From assembly GCA_934101745.1 (NCBI GenBank), contig CAKOSD010000039.1, forward strand, positions 1-8,013: a stretch of DNA of 8,013 nt, read 5' to 3'. The notes beneath the pieces were generated by a model. It searched no databases. It was not told the DNA's origin and saw only the letters and a program-made list of their open reading frames with translations. Positions within the stretch are counted from its first letter, which is position 1; every line of letters starts with the position of its first letter. Shown here in pieces: positions 1-5,132 of the stretch. This DNA is from an uncultured Bacilli bacterium. Lineage in GTDB: Bacteria > Bacillota_I > Bacilli_A > RF39 > UBA660. The position numbers and the translations under genes were made by a program.

Positions 1-328
1 ATCTAGCAATATTCAAAAGGCTTTATGTGAAATAATCTTAGAAGAAAGTCATGATTCTATTTTAAAGGCTATAACTATTACGGCTTGCGAAGTTACTAAC
101 GACTTATCATTTTGTAAGGTATATTTTACTAGTTTAGAACAAGATGCTCATAAAACCTTAGAAAAAGAATTAAATGATAGCACGGCTAAATACTTAAGAG
201 GTCGCTTATCATCTAAGATTGAAATTCGCAATACTCCTGAATTAATATTTAAATATGATGAATCAATTGAATATGGTAATAATATTGAAAAAATATTAGC
301 CAACATTCATAAGGATGAACAAAAATGA
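1..328 (+). CDS. rbfA: Ribosome-binding factor A, 3' part (5' end outside window)
   Basis: RbfA binds the immature 30S subunit and assists late 16S rRNA maturation, especially at low temperature. The reading frame starting at base 2 runs open for 108 codons to TGA at 326-328. It shows the family signature near the C-terminus: a YLRGRLSSKIEIR segment, then TPELIFKYDESIEYGNNIE, which matches the family pattern of LR..L......R..PEL.F..D.S...G..I. Full-length RbfA is about 115-120 residues, so only roughly ten N-terminal residues appear to be missing. Its stop overlaps the truB start (ATGA, 325-328), as expected for the conserved infB-rbfA-truB arrangement and for translational coupling. The promoter and start lie outside the window. 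Confidence 0.93.
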   Translation, partial: SSNIQKALCEIILEESHDSILKAITITACEVTNDLSFCKVYFTSLEQDAHKTLEKELNDSTAKYLRGRLSSKIEIRNTPELIFKYDESIEYGNNIEKILANIHKDEQK

Positions 329-1179
329 TTATAAATGTATGTAAAGAAAAAAATATGACTTCTCGCGATGTAGTAAATATTATATCTAAACACTTACATA
401 CAAAGAAAGTAGGACACACAGGAACACTAGATCCCCTAGCCACTGGTGTCCTTCTTATTTGTACAAATCACGATACCAAGTTAGTAGATATTCTAACATC
501 TAAAAACAAAGAATATATTGCTACCATGCGTCTCGGACTTCAAACCGATACCGGCGATATAACTGGTAATATCCTAAAAAAAGCCAGTTACGAAGTAACG
601 AGTGATCAAATTATTAAAGTTTTAAACAGTTTTTTAGGTTCCAGTATTCAAACTGTCCCTCTTTATTCTGCCGTTAAAATAAACGGAAAAAAACTCTATG
701 AATATGCAAGGACAGGTGAAGAAGTAACTTTACCGACCCGCGAAATAAATATTTCAAACATAGAACTTCTAGATTATCATGACGATTTAATAAAATTTAA
801 AACGACAGTATCAAAAGGCACTTATATTCGAAGTTTAATTGAAGATATTGGGAAGAACCTGGGAACCCTTGCTACCATGGAAGATTTAGTAAGAACTAAA
901 CAAGGGCGCTATAAAATTGAGGATTCTTATACTATAGAAGATATAAAAAATAATAATTATACACCCATACCTTTAAATGTTGTTTTAGAAGACTATCCTC
1001 GTTATAATTTAAATGAAAATGAATACTTTAAAGTAAAAAATGGTAGTAAAATGTTTTTAAATATTGATGACAAAATAGTAACTTTATTATATAATAATAA
1101 ACCGATTGCTTTATATAGGAAAGAAAATGACATTTACCGCGTTTATAAAATGTTAGAAGTTAATACAGAGACTAATTAA
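325..1179 (+). CDS. truB: tRNA pseudouridine(55) synthase TruB
   Basis: TruB converts U55 in the T-loop of tRNAs to pseudouridine in the cytoplasm. The 284-residue product is a normal length. The catalytic motif is at residues 30-43 (GHTGTLDPLATGVL) with the nucleophilic Asp at position 36. Further family blocks are VPLYSAVKINGKKLYEYAR (111-129) and GTYIRSLIEDIG (165-176). Residues from about 220 look like the variable PUA-like C-terminal region. The ATG overlaps the rbfA stop, and AAGGA at 311-315 gives a ribosome-binding site at 9-nt spacing, so the start is well supported. One oddity: the usual N-terminal KPxGxTS motif reads KEKNMTS (residues 7-13), so the normally conserved proline and glycine are absent. 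In many Bacillota ribF follows truB; here an unrecognised gene follows instead. Confidence 0.95.
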   Translation: MIINVCKEKNMTSRDVVNIISKHLHTKKVGHTGTLDPLATGVLLICTNHDTKLVDILTSKNKEYIATMRLGLQTDTGDITGNILKKASYEVTSDQIIKVLNSFLGSSIQTVPLYSAVKINGKKLYEYARTGEEVTLPTREINISNIELLDYHDDLIKFKTTVSKGTYIRSLIEDIGKNLGTLATMEDLVRTKQGRYKIEDSYTIEDIKNNNYTPIPLNVVLEDYPRYNLNENEYFKVKNGSKMFLNIDDKIVTLLYNNKPIALYRKENDIYRVYKMLEVNTETN

Positions 1180-1229
1180 TAAAAAATAACTTAAAATAAT
1201 ATATAAAGCATAATCTAGGGGGCTTAATT

Positions 1230-1598
1230 ATGTTTTTATTTAATAAAGAACAATTTGATAATTTTATAGAATATTTATATTTAGTAAATGCTAAACATTA
1301 TTATATTGATAATAATGGTATTGTAAGAGATCAAAATGAAACCGTAGTAGTTCGTTATTTACCTCATATCAATCATTTTGGCATTGCTAGAAAAAACAAA
1401 CCGGATATTGATGTTATTGTTATTGATGAAAACTCTAACTTAGAAACAATCGTATCCAAGATTGATAATGAAGCATACATTGTTAATAGAAAAGATTTAA
1501 ATTATACAAATTATACCAATAGCGAAGTCTTAGATAGATTATCCATTGAAGATAAACCAACTAAGAAAGGCTTAGGCTTATTTAGAAAGGCTTCTTAA
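1230..1598 (+). CDS. Hypothetical protein, 122 residues
   Basis: I do not recognise this family. The start is supported by AGGGGG at 1217-1222, 7 nt before the ATG. The protein has no signal peptide and no clear transmembrane segment. It is rich in Tyr, Asn, Asp and Ile, and alternating hydrophobic stretches such as VVVRYLPHI and DIDVIVIDE suggest a small alpha/beta fold. The C-terminal tail (KKGLGLFRKAS) is basic and somewhat amphipathic. It lies 50 nt after truB with no terminator between them, so it is probably co-transcribed with rbfA-truB, and it ends just before a strong terminator. That position hints at a translation-related role, but nothing in the sequence shows one. Confidence 0.75.
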   Translation: MFLFNKEQFDNFIEYLYLVNAKHYYIDNNGIVRDQNETVVVRYLPHINHFGIARKNKPDIDVIVIDENSNLETIVSKIDNEAYIVNRKDLNYTNYTNSEVLDRLSIEDKPTKKGLGLFRKAS

Positions 1599-1604
1599 GG
1601 AGGT
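1597..1604 (+). promoter_or_regulatory. Orphan perfect Shine-Dalgarno sequence
   Basis: AAGGAGGT overlaps the TAA stop of the 122-residue gene and is the strongest ribosome-binding sequence in this part of the window. No ATG, GTG or TTG follows at usable spacing. The codon 7 nt downstream is ATT (1611-1613), which opens a 21-codon frame ending at TGA 1674-1676 and running through the terminator hairpin. It may be a relic of a lost gene, a non-canonical ATT-started peptide, or a ribosome pause site. Confidence 0.45.
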
Positions 1605-1641
1605 CTTTTTATTATAAGAATAATAATTAAAGTAAACAAAA

Positions 1642-1667
1642 ACTCAGGGAAAAATAATTCCTTGAGT
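1642..1667. terminator. Bidirectional terminator between the truB operon and rpmB
   Basis: A 10-bp stem (ACTCAGGGAA with TTCCTTGAGT, one G-T wobble) encloses a 6-nt loop. T-rich tracts follow on both strands: CTTATTTGATTTT on the plus side and TTTTGTTTACTTT on the minus side. The genes converge here, so one hairpin can end both transcripts. The stem is slightly better as plus-strand RNA, because the wobble becomes a C-A mismatch in the minus-strand RNA. Confidence 0.8.
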
Positions 1668-1692
1668 CTTATTTGATTTTAAAAACTATTAA

Positions 1693-1860
1693 TTAGTTAG
1701 CCTTTAGAATAGTTCTTGCTTCTCTTGCCGAAGTTTTAATCTTAACGCCATTAACAGTAATAGTAATCATATTTGGTTTTTGAAAATGATTAGTCTTATT
1801 AAGAGCGTGGCTTCTTCTATTCATAGATTTTGGTTTTTTATTTGTAATTTTAACAGCCAT
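1693..1860 (-). CDS. rpmB: 50S ribosomal protein L28 (bL28)
   Basis: This is a 55-residue basic protein of the large ribosomal subunit, too short for a typical ORF cutoff. The translated minus strand gives MAVKITNKKPKSMNRRSHALN, then FQKPNMITITVNGVKIKTSAREARTILKAN. The block NRRSHALN corresponds to the family's N.RSHAxN motif, and NGVKIKTSARxAR aligns with the NG....VSARALK region of bL28. It has no cysteines, so it is the zinc-independent (C-minus) type. It is a few residues shorter than the usual 61-63. The start is fixed by a perfect AAGGAGG (plus-strand 1869-1875), 8 nt upstream of the ATG. It is the only minus-strand gene here and forms a single-gene unit with its own promoter and terminator. 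Confidence 0.93.
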   Translation of the reverse strand: MAVKITNKKPKSMNRRSHALNKTNHFQKPNMITITVNGVKIKTSAREARTILKAN

Positions 1861-1894
1861 TGAGTATTCCTCCTTTTGTTTATTTGTCTAGTAA

Positions 1895-1924
1895 ATTCTA
1901 CCATAAGAAGTGGTATATTGTCAA
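1895..1924 (-). promoter_or_regulatory. rpmB promoter, sigma-A type with extended -10
   Basis: On the minus strand a perfect TTGACA (-35; plus 1919-1924) is followed by an 18-bp spacer and TAGAAT (-10; plus 1895-1900). TGG directly before the -10 makes an extended -10 element. The predicted 5' leader is about 27 nt and contains the AAGGAGG ribosome-binding site. This is the best promoter match in the window, fitting a highly expressed ribosomal protein gene. Confidence 0.8.
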
Positions 1925-1930
1925 ATGAAA

Positions 1931-1939
1931 TGTTATAAT
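1931..1939 (+). promoter_or_regulatory. Candidate extended -10 promoter for cca
   Basis: TGTTATAAT is a consensus extended -10 element. No good -35 lies at 16-18 bp upstream, which is common for extended -10 promoters. The start codon at 1956 is only 16 bp past the -10, so the leader would be about 10 nt, beginning at or in the AGGAG ribosome-binding site (1946-1950). The element lies just upstream of the rpmB -35 on the opposite strand, so the two polymerases could compete. Confidence 0.55.
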
Positions 1940-1955
1940 ATTCCTAGGAGATATA

Positions 1956-3050
1956 ATGGATACAAATATTTTTAATATATTAAATTTACTAGAAGAAAAT
2001 AACTACGAAAGTTACATCGTTGGTGGTTATGTAAGAGACTTCATTTTAAATAAAAAGAGTTATGATATTGACATTGCTACTTCGGCTACCGTTAAAGAAA
2101 TGACTACCTTTTTAAGTGGTAATGCCAGTAGCGCTCATTATGGCGCTCTAAAAATAAGTAAGCCCCCTTATAATATAGATATAACTACCTTTAGAAGAGA
2201 ACTATCTTATCAAAAACGTAATCCCACTGTTTGTTATATCAAAGATGTTAAAGAAGATATTTTAAGACGAGATTTTACAATTAATGCTATTTTAATGGAT
2301 AAGAATGGTAATATAATTGATTACCTTGGGGGGATTCAAGATATCCGTGATAAAAAGATAAAATGTATTGGCAATCCGAATGAAAAATTTCAAGACGATC
2401 CTCTAAGAATTTTACGAGCCCTTCGCTTTCATGCCACCTTAAATTTTAATATTGATAATACTACTTTAATGGCTATAAAAAAACATAAAGACCTTATAAG
2501 TACTCTTTCTAAAACAAGAATAAAAAATGAATTAGATAAAATCTTACTAAGTGAAAATGTTGTAAAATCAATGGATTATATGAAAAAACTGGGTATTTTA
2601 AAAATACTCGGAATTAGTTATAAAAAGTTAGTAAAAGTAGACGACTTGTGCGGAATGTATGCTCAACTTGAATTACCAAACGATTTTCCCTTTACCAAAA
2701 AAGAACAAAGTAACATAAAAACTATTCAAAAAATCTTAAAATATGGTAAGATAGATAATACTGTTATATATGAACACGGTTTATATTTTGCTATGATTAC
2801 TGGTCTAATTAAAGGTAGAACTAGAGCATCCATTGTCAAACAAGAAAAAAAATTACCTATTCATAATCGTAAAGATATAAATATTACTTTTACTGATTTA
2901 ATTGATCTCGGTATTCCTAAAAACAAAATTAATGCCGTTTATATAATTCTAGAAAATTTAATTTTAAAAAACAAAATAAAAAATGATAAAAATCATTTAG
3001 AACATTATGTTTTAAAGAATAAAAAGGTGTGGTGTCCGTGCAAAACTTAA
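1956..3050 (+). CDS. cca: CCA tRNA nucleotidyltransferase
   Basis: The enzyme adds or repairs the 3' CCA end of tRNAs from CTP and ATP without a nucleic-acid template. The 364-residue product is a class II nucleotidyltransferase. GGYVRD (residues 23-28) is the nucleotide-binding loop, and D37/D39 in SYDIDIAT are the metal-binding carboxylates. RRDFTINAILMD (104-115) is the next conserved block, and DPLRILRALRF (148-158) belongs to the family's neck-region motif. The C-terminal helical region is a little shorter than in the roughly 400-residue Bacillus enzyme. The start has AGGAG at 1946-1950 with 5-nt spacing. It opens a tight run with dnaD and nth, and dnaD begins inside its 3' end. A poly(A) polymerase is the alternative for this family, but size and lineage favour CCA addition. 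Confidence 0.93.
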   Translation: MDTNIFNILNLLEENNYESYIVGGYVRDFILNKKSYDIDIATSATVKEMTTFLSGNASSAHYGALKISKPPYNIDITTFRRELSYQKRNPTVCYIKDVKEDILRRDFTINAILMDKNGNIIDYLGGIQDIRDKKIKCIGNPNEKFQDDPLRILRALRFHATLNFNIDNTTLMAIKKHKDLISTLSKTRIKNELDKILLSENVVKSMDYMKKLGILKILGISYKKLVKVDDLCGMYAQLELPNDFPFTKKEQSNIKTIQKILKYGKIDNTVIYEHGLYFAMITGLIKGRTRASIVKQEKKLPIHNRKDINITFTDLIDLGIPKNKINAVYIILENLILKNKIKNDKNHLEHYVLKNKKVWCPCKT

Positions 3051-3700
3051 ATCAAATTTTAAAAGCTAGTATCTTAAGTATTAATGAATTATTAATTCAA
3101 AATATGGATAAAACTTTAACTTTAAAAGACTTTTTAGTCTTTTTGAAACTATTAAATACTTCTTGTGAATGCTTTGATTGTTCTAAAATTGCTAAAACTT
3201 TAGGGCTTACTGAAGAGGATGTGTTGACCTCTTTCAATAATTTAATTGTTAAAGGGATAATTGAATATAAACCAATTAAAGAAAATGGTAAAATTAAAGA
3301 GGTTATTTCTTTAGATAAATTTTATAATGATGTCGCCACAAAATTAAATAATAAAAATAAAACTGAAACCACCAATAATATATATGATGTCTTTCAAAGG
3401 GAACTAGTGCGAAGTCTTTCACCTACCGAATATGAATATATTAATAATTGGTTAGAAAAAGGCCTTGCCCAGGACTTGATTATCGGCGCCTTAAAGGAAT
3501 CCATTTTAAGTGGAGTTAAAAGTTTTCGCTACATAGATAGAGTCCTATTTGATTGGCAGGAGAAAGGATATCGTAGTATGAATGACGTTGAGGCCTCAAA
3601 GAACAAGCCTCCTAAAGTATCCGAAAAAATTATTCCAAATAATAATGATACTAATGAAGAATACTTTGACTACGATTGGTTAAATGATGATGACGAGTAG
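3038..3700 (+). CDS. dnaD: DnaD-family replication initiation protein
   Basis: In Bacillota DnaD acts with DnaB and DnaI in loading the replicative helicase at oriC and at restarting forks. I chose GTG at 3038, giving 220 residues, because AAGGTG (3024-3029) lies 8 nt upstream. In-frame GTGs at 3029 and 3032 would add only three or two residues and have poorer sites. Residues 1 to about 95 resemble the DnaD N-terminal winged helix. Residues 115-180 form the DnaD/DnaB_2 C-terminal domain with its YIDRVLFDWQEKGYRS signature (165-180). An Asn- and Asp-rich acidic tail ends in DYDWLNDDDE. The gene overlaps cca by 13 nt and nth by 17 nt, so coupled translation is likely. The dnaD-nth order is the same as in Bacillus. 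Confidence 0.9.
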   Translation: MQNLNQILKASILSINELLIQNMDKTLTLKDFLVFLKLLNTSCECFDCSKIAKTLGLTEEDVLTSFNNLIVKGIIEYKPIKENGKIKEVISLDKFYNDVATKLNNKNKTETTNNIYDVFQRELVRSLSPTEYEYINNWLEKGLAQDLIIGALKESILSGVKSFRYIDRVLFDWQEKGYRSMNDVEASKNKPPKVSEKIIPNNNDTNEEYFDYDWLNDDDE

Positions 3701-4319
3701 AACCAAAGCCATTTTAGCCCAGTTAGATGAATTAATTCCCAATCCTCGTTGTGAGTTAGAATATAACAAACCTTATGAATTGCTTATTGCTACTGTCTTA
3801 TCGGCGCAATGTACCGATGCTAGAGTTAATAAGGTAACTAAAGTTTTATGGCAAAAATATACTCTTAAAACTTTAAGTGCGGCCCCTTTAAAAGAAATAG
3901 AAAGTATAATTTATCCGGTTGGAACTTATCATAACAAGGCCTACTATATTAAAGAAATTGCTACTCGCCTCTTAGAAGAAAAAAATGGTGAAGTACCTAA
4001 TGATTTTAACTATCTTCTAACTTTACCTGGTGTTGGTAGAAAAACCGTTAATGTTGTTTTATCTAATATCTTTAATGTTCCCAGTATTGCCGTTGATACC
4101 CACGTATATAGAACTTCTCATCGATTAGGGTTAGCATCTAAAAAAGCGGATGTTTATCAAACCGAACAAGAATTAATGAAAAAAATACCTAAAGAAAAAT
4201 GGAGTAGACTTCACCATCAACTAGTTTTATTTGGACGTTATACCTGTAAAGCCCTAAACCCGGACTGCCAAACTTGTAATTTAAAAGAATATTGTAAAGA
4301 GTATAAAAAAATGAATTAA
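3684..4319 (+). CDS. nth: Endonuclease III (base-excision repair DNA glycosylase/AP lyase)
   Basis: Nth removes oxidised pyrimidines from DNA and cleaves the abasic site by beta-elimination. The 211-residue product has the helix-hairpin-helix LLTLPGVGRKTVNVVL (111-126) with the Schiff-base lysine at K120, and the catalytic Asp at D138 in AVDTHVYR; both numbers match the E. coli enzyme. The C-terminal motif C188-X6-C195-X2-C198-X5-C204 is the [4Fe-4S] cluster ligand set. Three in-frame ATGs (3684, 3687, 3690) sit inside the end of dnaD with no evident Shine-Dalgarno sequence, so initiation probably depends on ribosomes finishing dnaD. Which ATG is used cannot be settled, and it changes at most two residues. 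Confidence 0.96.
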   Translation: MMMTSRTKAILAQLDELIPNPRCELEYNKPYELLIATVLSAQCTDARVNKVTKVLWQKYTLKTLSAAPLKEIESIIYPVGTYHNKAYYIKEIATRLLEEKNGEVPNDFNYLLTLPGVGRKTVNVVLSNIFNVPSIAVDTHVYRTSHRLGLASKKADVYQTEQELMKKIPKEKWSRLHHQLVLFGRYTCKALNPDCQTCNLKEYCKEYKKMN

Positions 4320-4360
4320 AAGTCTGAAACCCTTAAAAATATAGAAAGGATCTGTTTATT

Positions 4361-4660
4361 ATGACCGAAGAAGGAATAAATCATTACAAAACGATAGTAG
4401 GAGCCTATTACGGGGTAATGTTAATGGATGAGTATTCCCTAAAAGCCTATGTTTTAAAAAAGCTTGAGAACCTTGGAAAGAATTATTGTCAAAATAAAAA
4501 TATAAATTCGGAAGAAATAAAATCTTTTGTAGCCCAAAAAGTATCTAAAAAAGTCAAATTACAAGATGCTTTATATATTTTAAATCAGTTAGATGAAGAT
4601 AAGGAATTATTGCACTTAATAAAAAGAAAAATTAGAGAAATAGATAGCGAGGAAAATTAA
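4361..4660 (+). CDS. Hypothetical protein, 99 residues
   Basis: I do not recognise this protein. It starts at ATG 4361 after AGAAAGGA (4343-4350), at slightly long spacing of about 10 nt. The sequence is Lys/Glu-rich with regularly spaced Leu and Ile, consistent with an all-helical soluble protein. It has a single cysteine and no signal peptide or membrane segment. It lies 41 nt after nth with no terminator and 1 nt before cutA, whose ribosome-binding site sits inside its last codons, so it should be co-transcribed with both. In Bacillus ypoC follows nth, but that protein is longer and I see no resemblance. Confidence 0.72.
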   Translation: MTEEGINHYKTIVGAYYGVMLMDEYSLKAYVLKKLENLGKNYCQNKNINSEEIKSFVAQKVSKKVKLQDALYILNQLDEDKELLHLIKRKIREIDSEEN

Positions 4661-4661
4661 A

Positions 4662-4991
4662 ATGATAGATGAATATTGTATGATTGAAATAGCCTTTGAT
4701 GATTTAGAAGAAACTAAAAGAACAATCCAGGCTTTATTAGAGGAAAAATTAGTTAGTAGTTGCCAAATGATTGAAAGCCAATCCACTTGGTTATGGCATC
4801 AAGAAATTGAATCTGCTAAGGAATACTTGGTATTTGTAAAAACCAAAAAGAACCTATCAACTAAGATTTATAATGTAGTACGTAAATATCATAGCTACGA
4901 AACCTTTGAATTTGCTATTATGCCTATAACTAGTACTAGTAAAAATTATCTTGCTTGGATAAATAATGAAGTTAGAGGAAAAGAATATTAG
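4662..4991 (+). CDS. cutA: CutA-like divalent-cation tolerance protein
   Basis: CutA proteins are small trimeric, ferredoxin-like-fold proteins named for copper tolerance in E. coli; their molecular role is unclear. The 109-residue product follows the family layout: an N-terminal beta strand, ALLEEKLVSSCQMIESQSTW (24-43, equivalent to the usual LLxxxLAACxN.....S.Y.W), a strand YLVFVKTK (55-62), then HSYETFEFAIMPI (77-89) and a closing YLAWI (96-100). The family's HPYExPE reads HSYETFE here, and the Ser/Tyr-Trp core reads STWLW, so it is somewhat divergent. The start has GAGGA at 4649-4653, inside the upstream gene, at 8-nt spacing. The stop lies inside the terminator hairpin. It is the last gene before the oleate hydratase unit. 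Confidence 0.85.
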   Translation: MIDEYCMIEIAFDDLEETKRTIQALLEEKLVSSCQMIESQSTWLWHQEIESAKEYLVFVKTKKNLSTKIYNVVRKYHSYETFEFAIMPITSTSKNYLAWINNEVRGKEY

Positions 4992-5022
4992 AAATTAATC
5001 ATCGTTTTCTAATATTTTTTTT
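4984..5022 (+). terminator. Terminator of the cca-cutA run, overlapping the cutA stop
   Basis: A perfect 11-bp stem pairs 4984-4994 (AATATTAGAAA) with 5006-5016 (TTTCTAATATT) around an 11-nt loop, followed by six T residues (5017-5022). The left arm contains the TAG stop of cutA (4989-4991), so the last codons of the gene form part of the hairpin. The T tract runs into TTGACA at 5021-5026. Confidence 0.8.
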
Positions 5023-5048
5023 GACAATAAATTAAAAATGTCTAAAAA
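5017..5048. repeat. Inverted repeat upstream of the oleate hydratase gene
   Basis: TTTTTTGACA (5017-5026) and TGTCTAAAAA (5039-5048) are inverted copies with 9 of 10 positions matching and a 12-bp spacer. A second inverted pair overlaps it: GACAATAAA (5023-5031) and TTTATTGTC (5070-5078), exact over 9 bp. Both pairs are built on a GACA/TGTC core, and the outer pair reaches the -35 box of the ohyA promoter. This layout fits a regulator-binding region, but AT-rich DNA generates such repeats easily. Confidence 0.45.
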
Positions 5049-5073
5049 TTAAACACCTCCTAAAGATTGTTTA

Positions 5074-5101
5074 TTGTCTAAAAGAAATTAAAATGTATAA
5101 T
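5074..5101 (+). promoter_or_regulatory. Promoter of the oleate hydratase gene
   Basis: TTGTCT (-35, 5074-5079), a 16-bp spacer and a perfect TATAAT (-10, 5096-5101) predict transcription from about 5108. The leader is about 25 nt and carries AAAGGAGGA (5118-5126), 6 nt before the ATG. The -35 lies in one of the TGTCTAA motifs that recur at the tetR promoter, so a repressor bound there would block polymerase. Confidence 0.75.
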
Positions 5102-5132
5102 TCTAATTATAGAAAATAAAGGAGGAATTATT

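Noticed and set aside
326..334. Mycoplasma-type code in which TGA means tryptophan
   Set aside because: RbfA ends naturally at TGA overlapping truB, and all tryptophans in the recognised proteins use TGG with no internal TGA.
249..443. Minus-strand open frame of 64 codons
   Set aside because: It lies across the rbfA-truB junction opposite two well-supported genes, has no ribosome-binding site or family resemblance, and is a shadow frame.
5021..5048. TTGACA as the -35 of a second ohyA promoter
   Set aside because: The -10 at 16-17 bp spacing is only TAAAAA or AAAAAT, and part of the TTGACA is the terminator T run. It is not listed as a promoter, though an upstream start is considered in the anti-Shine-Dalgarno finding.
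5039..5061. Minus-strand AGGAGGTG as a ribosome-binding site for a hidden gene
   Set aside because: No ATG, GTG or TTG follows at usable spacing on the minus strand, and the frames close at once.
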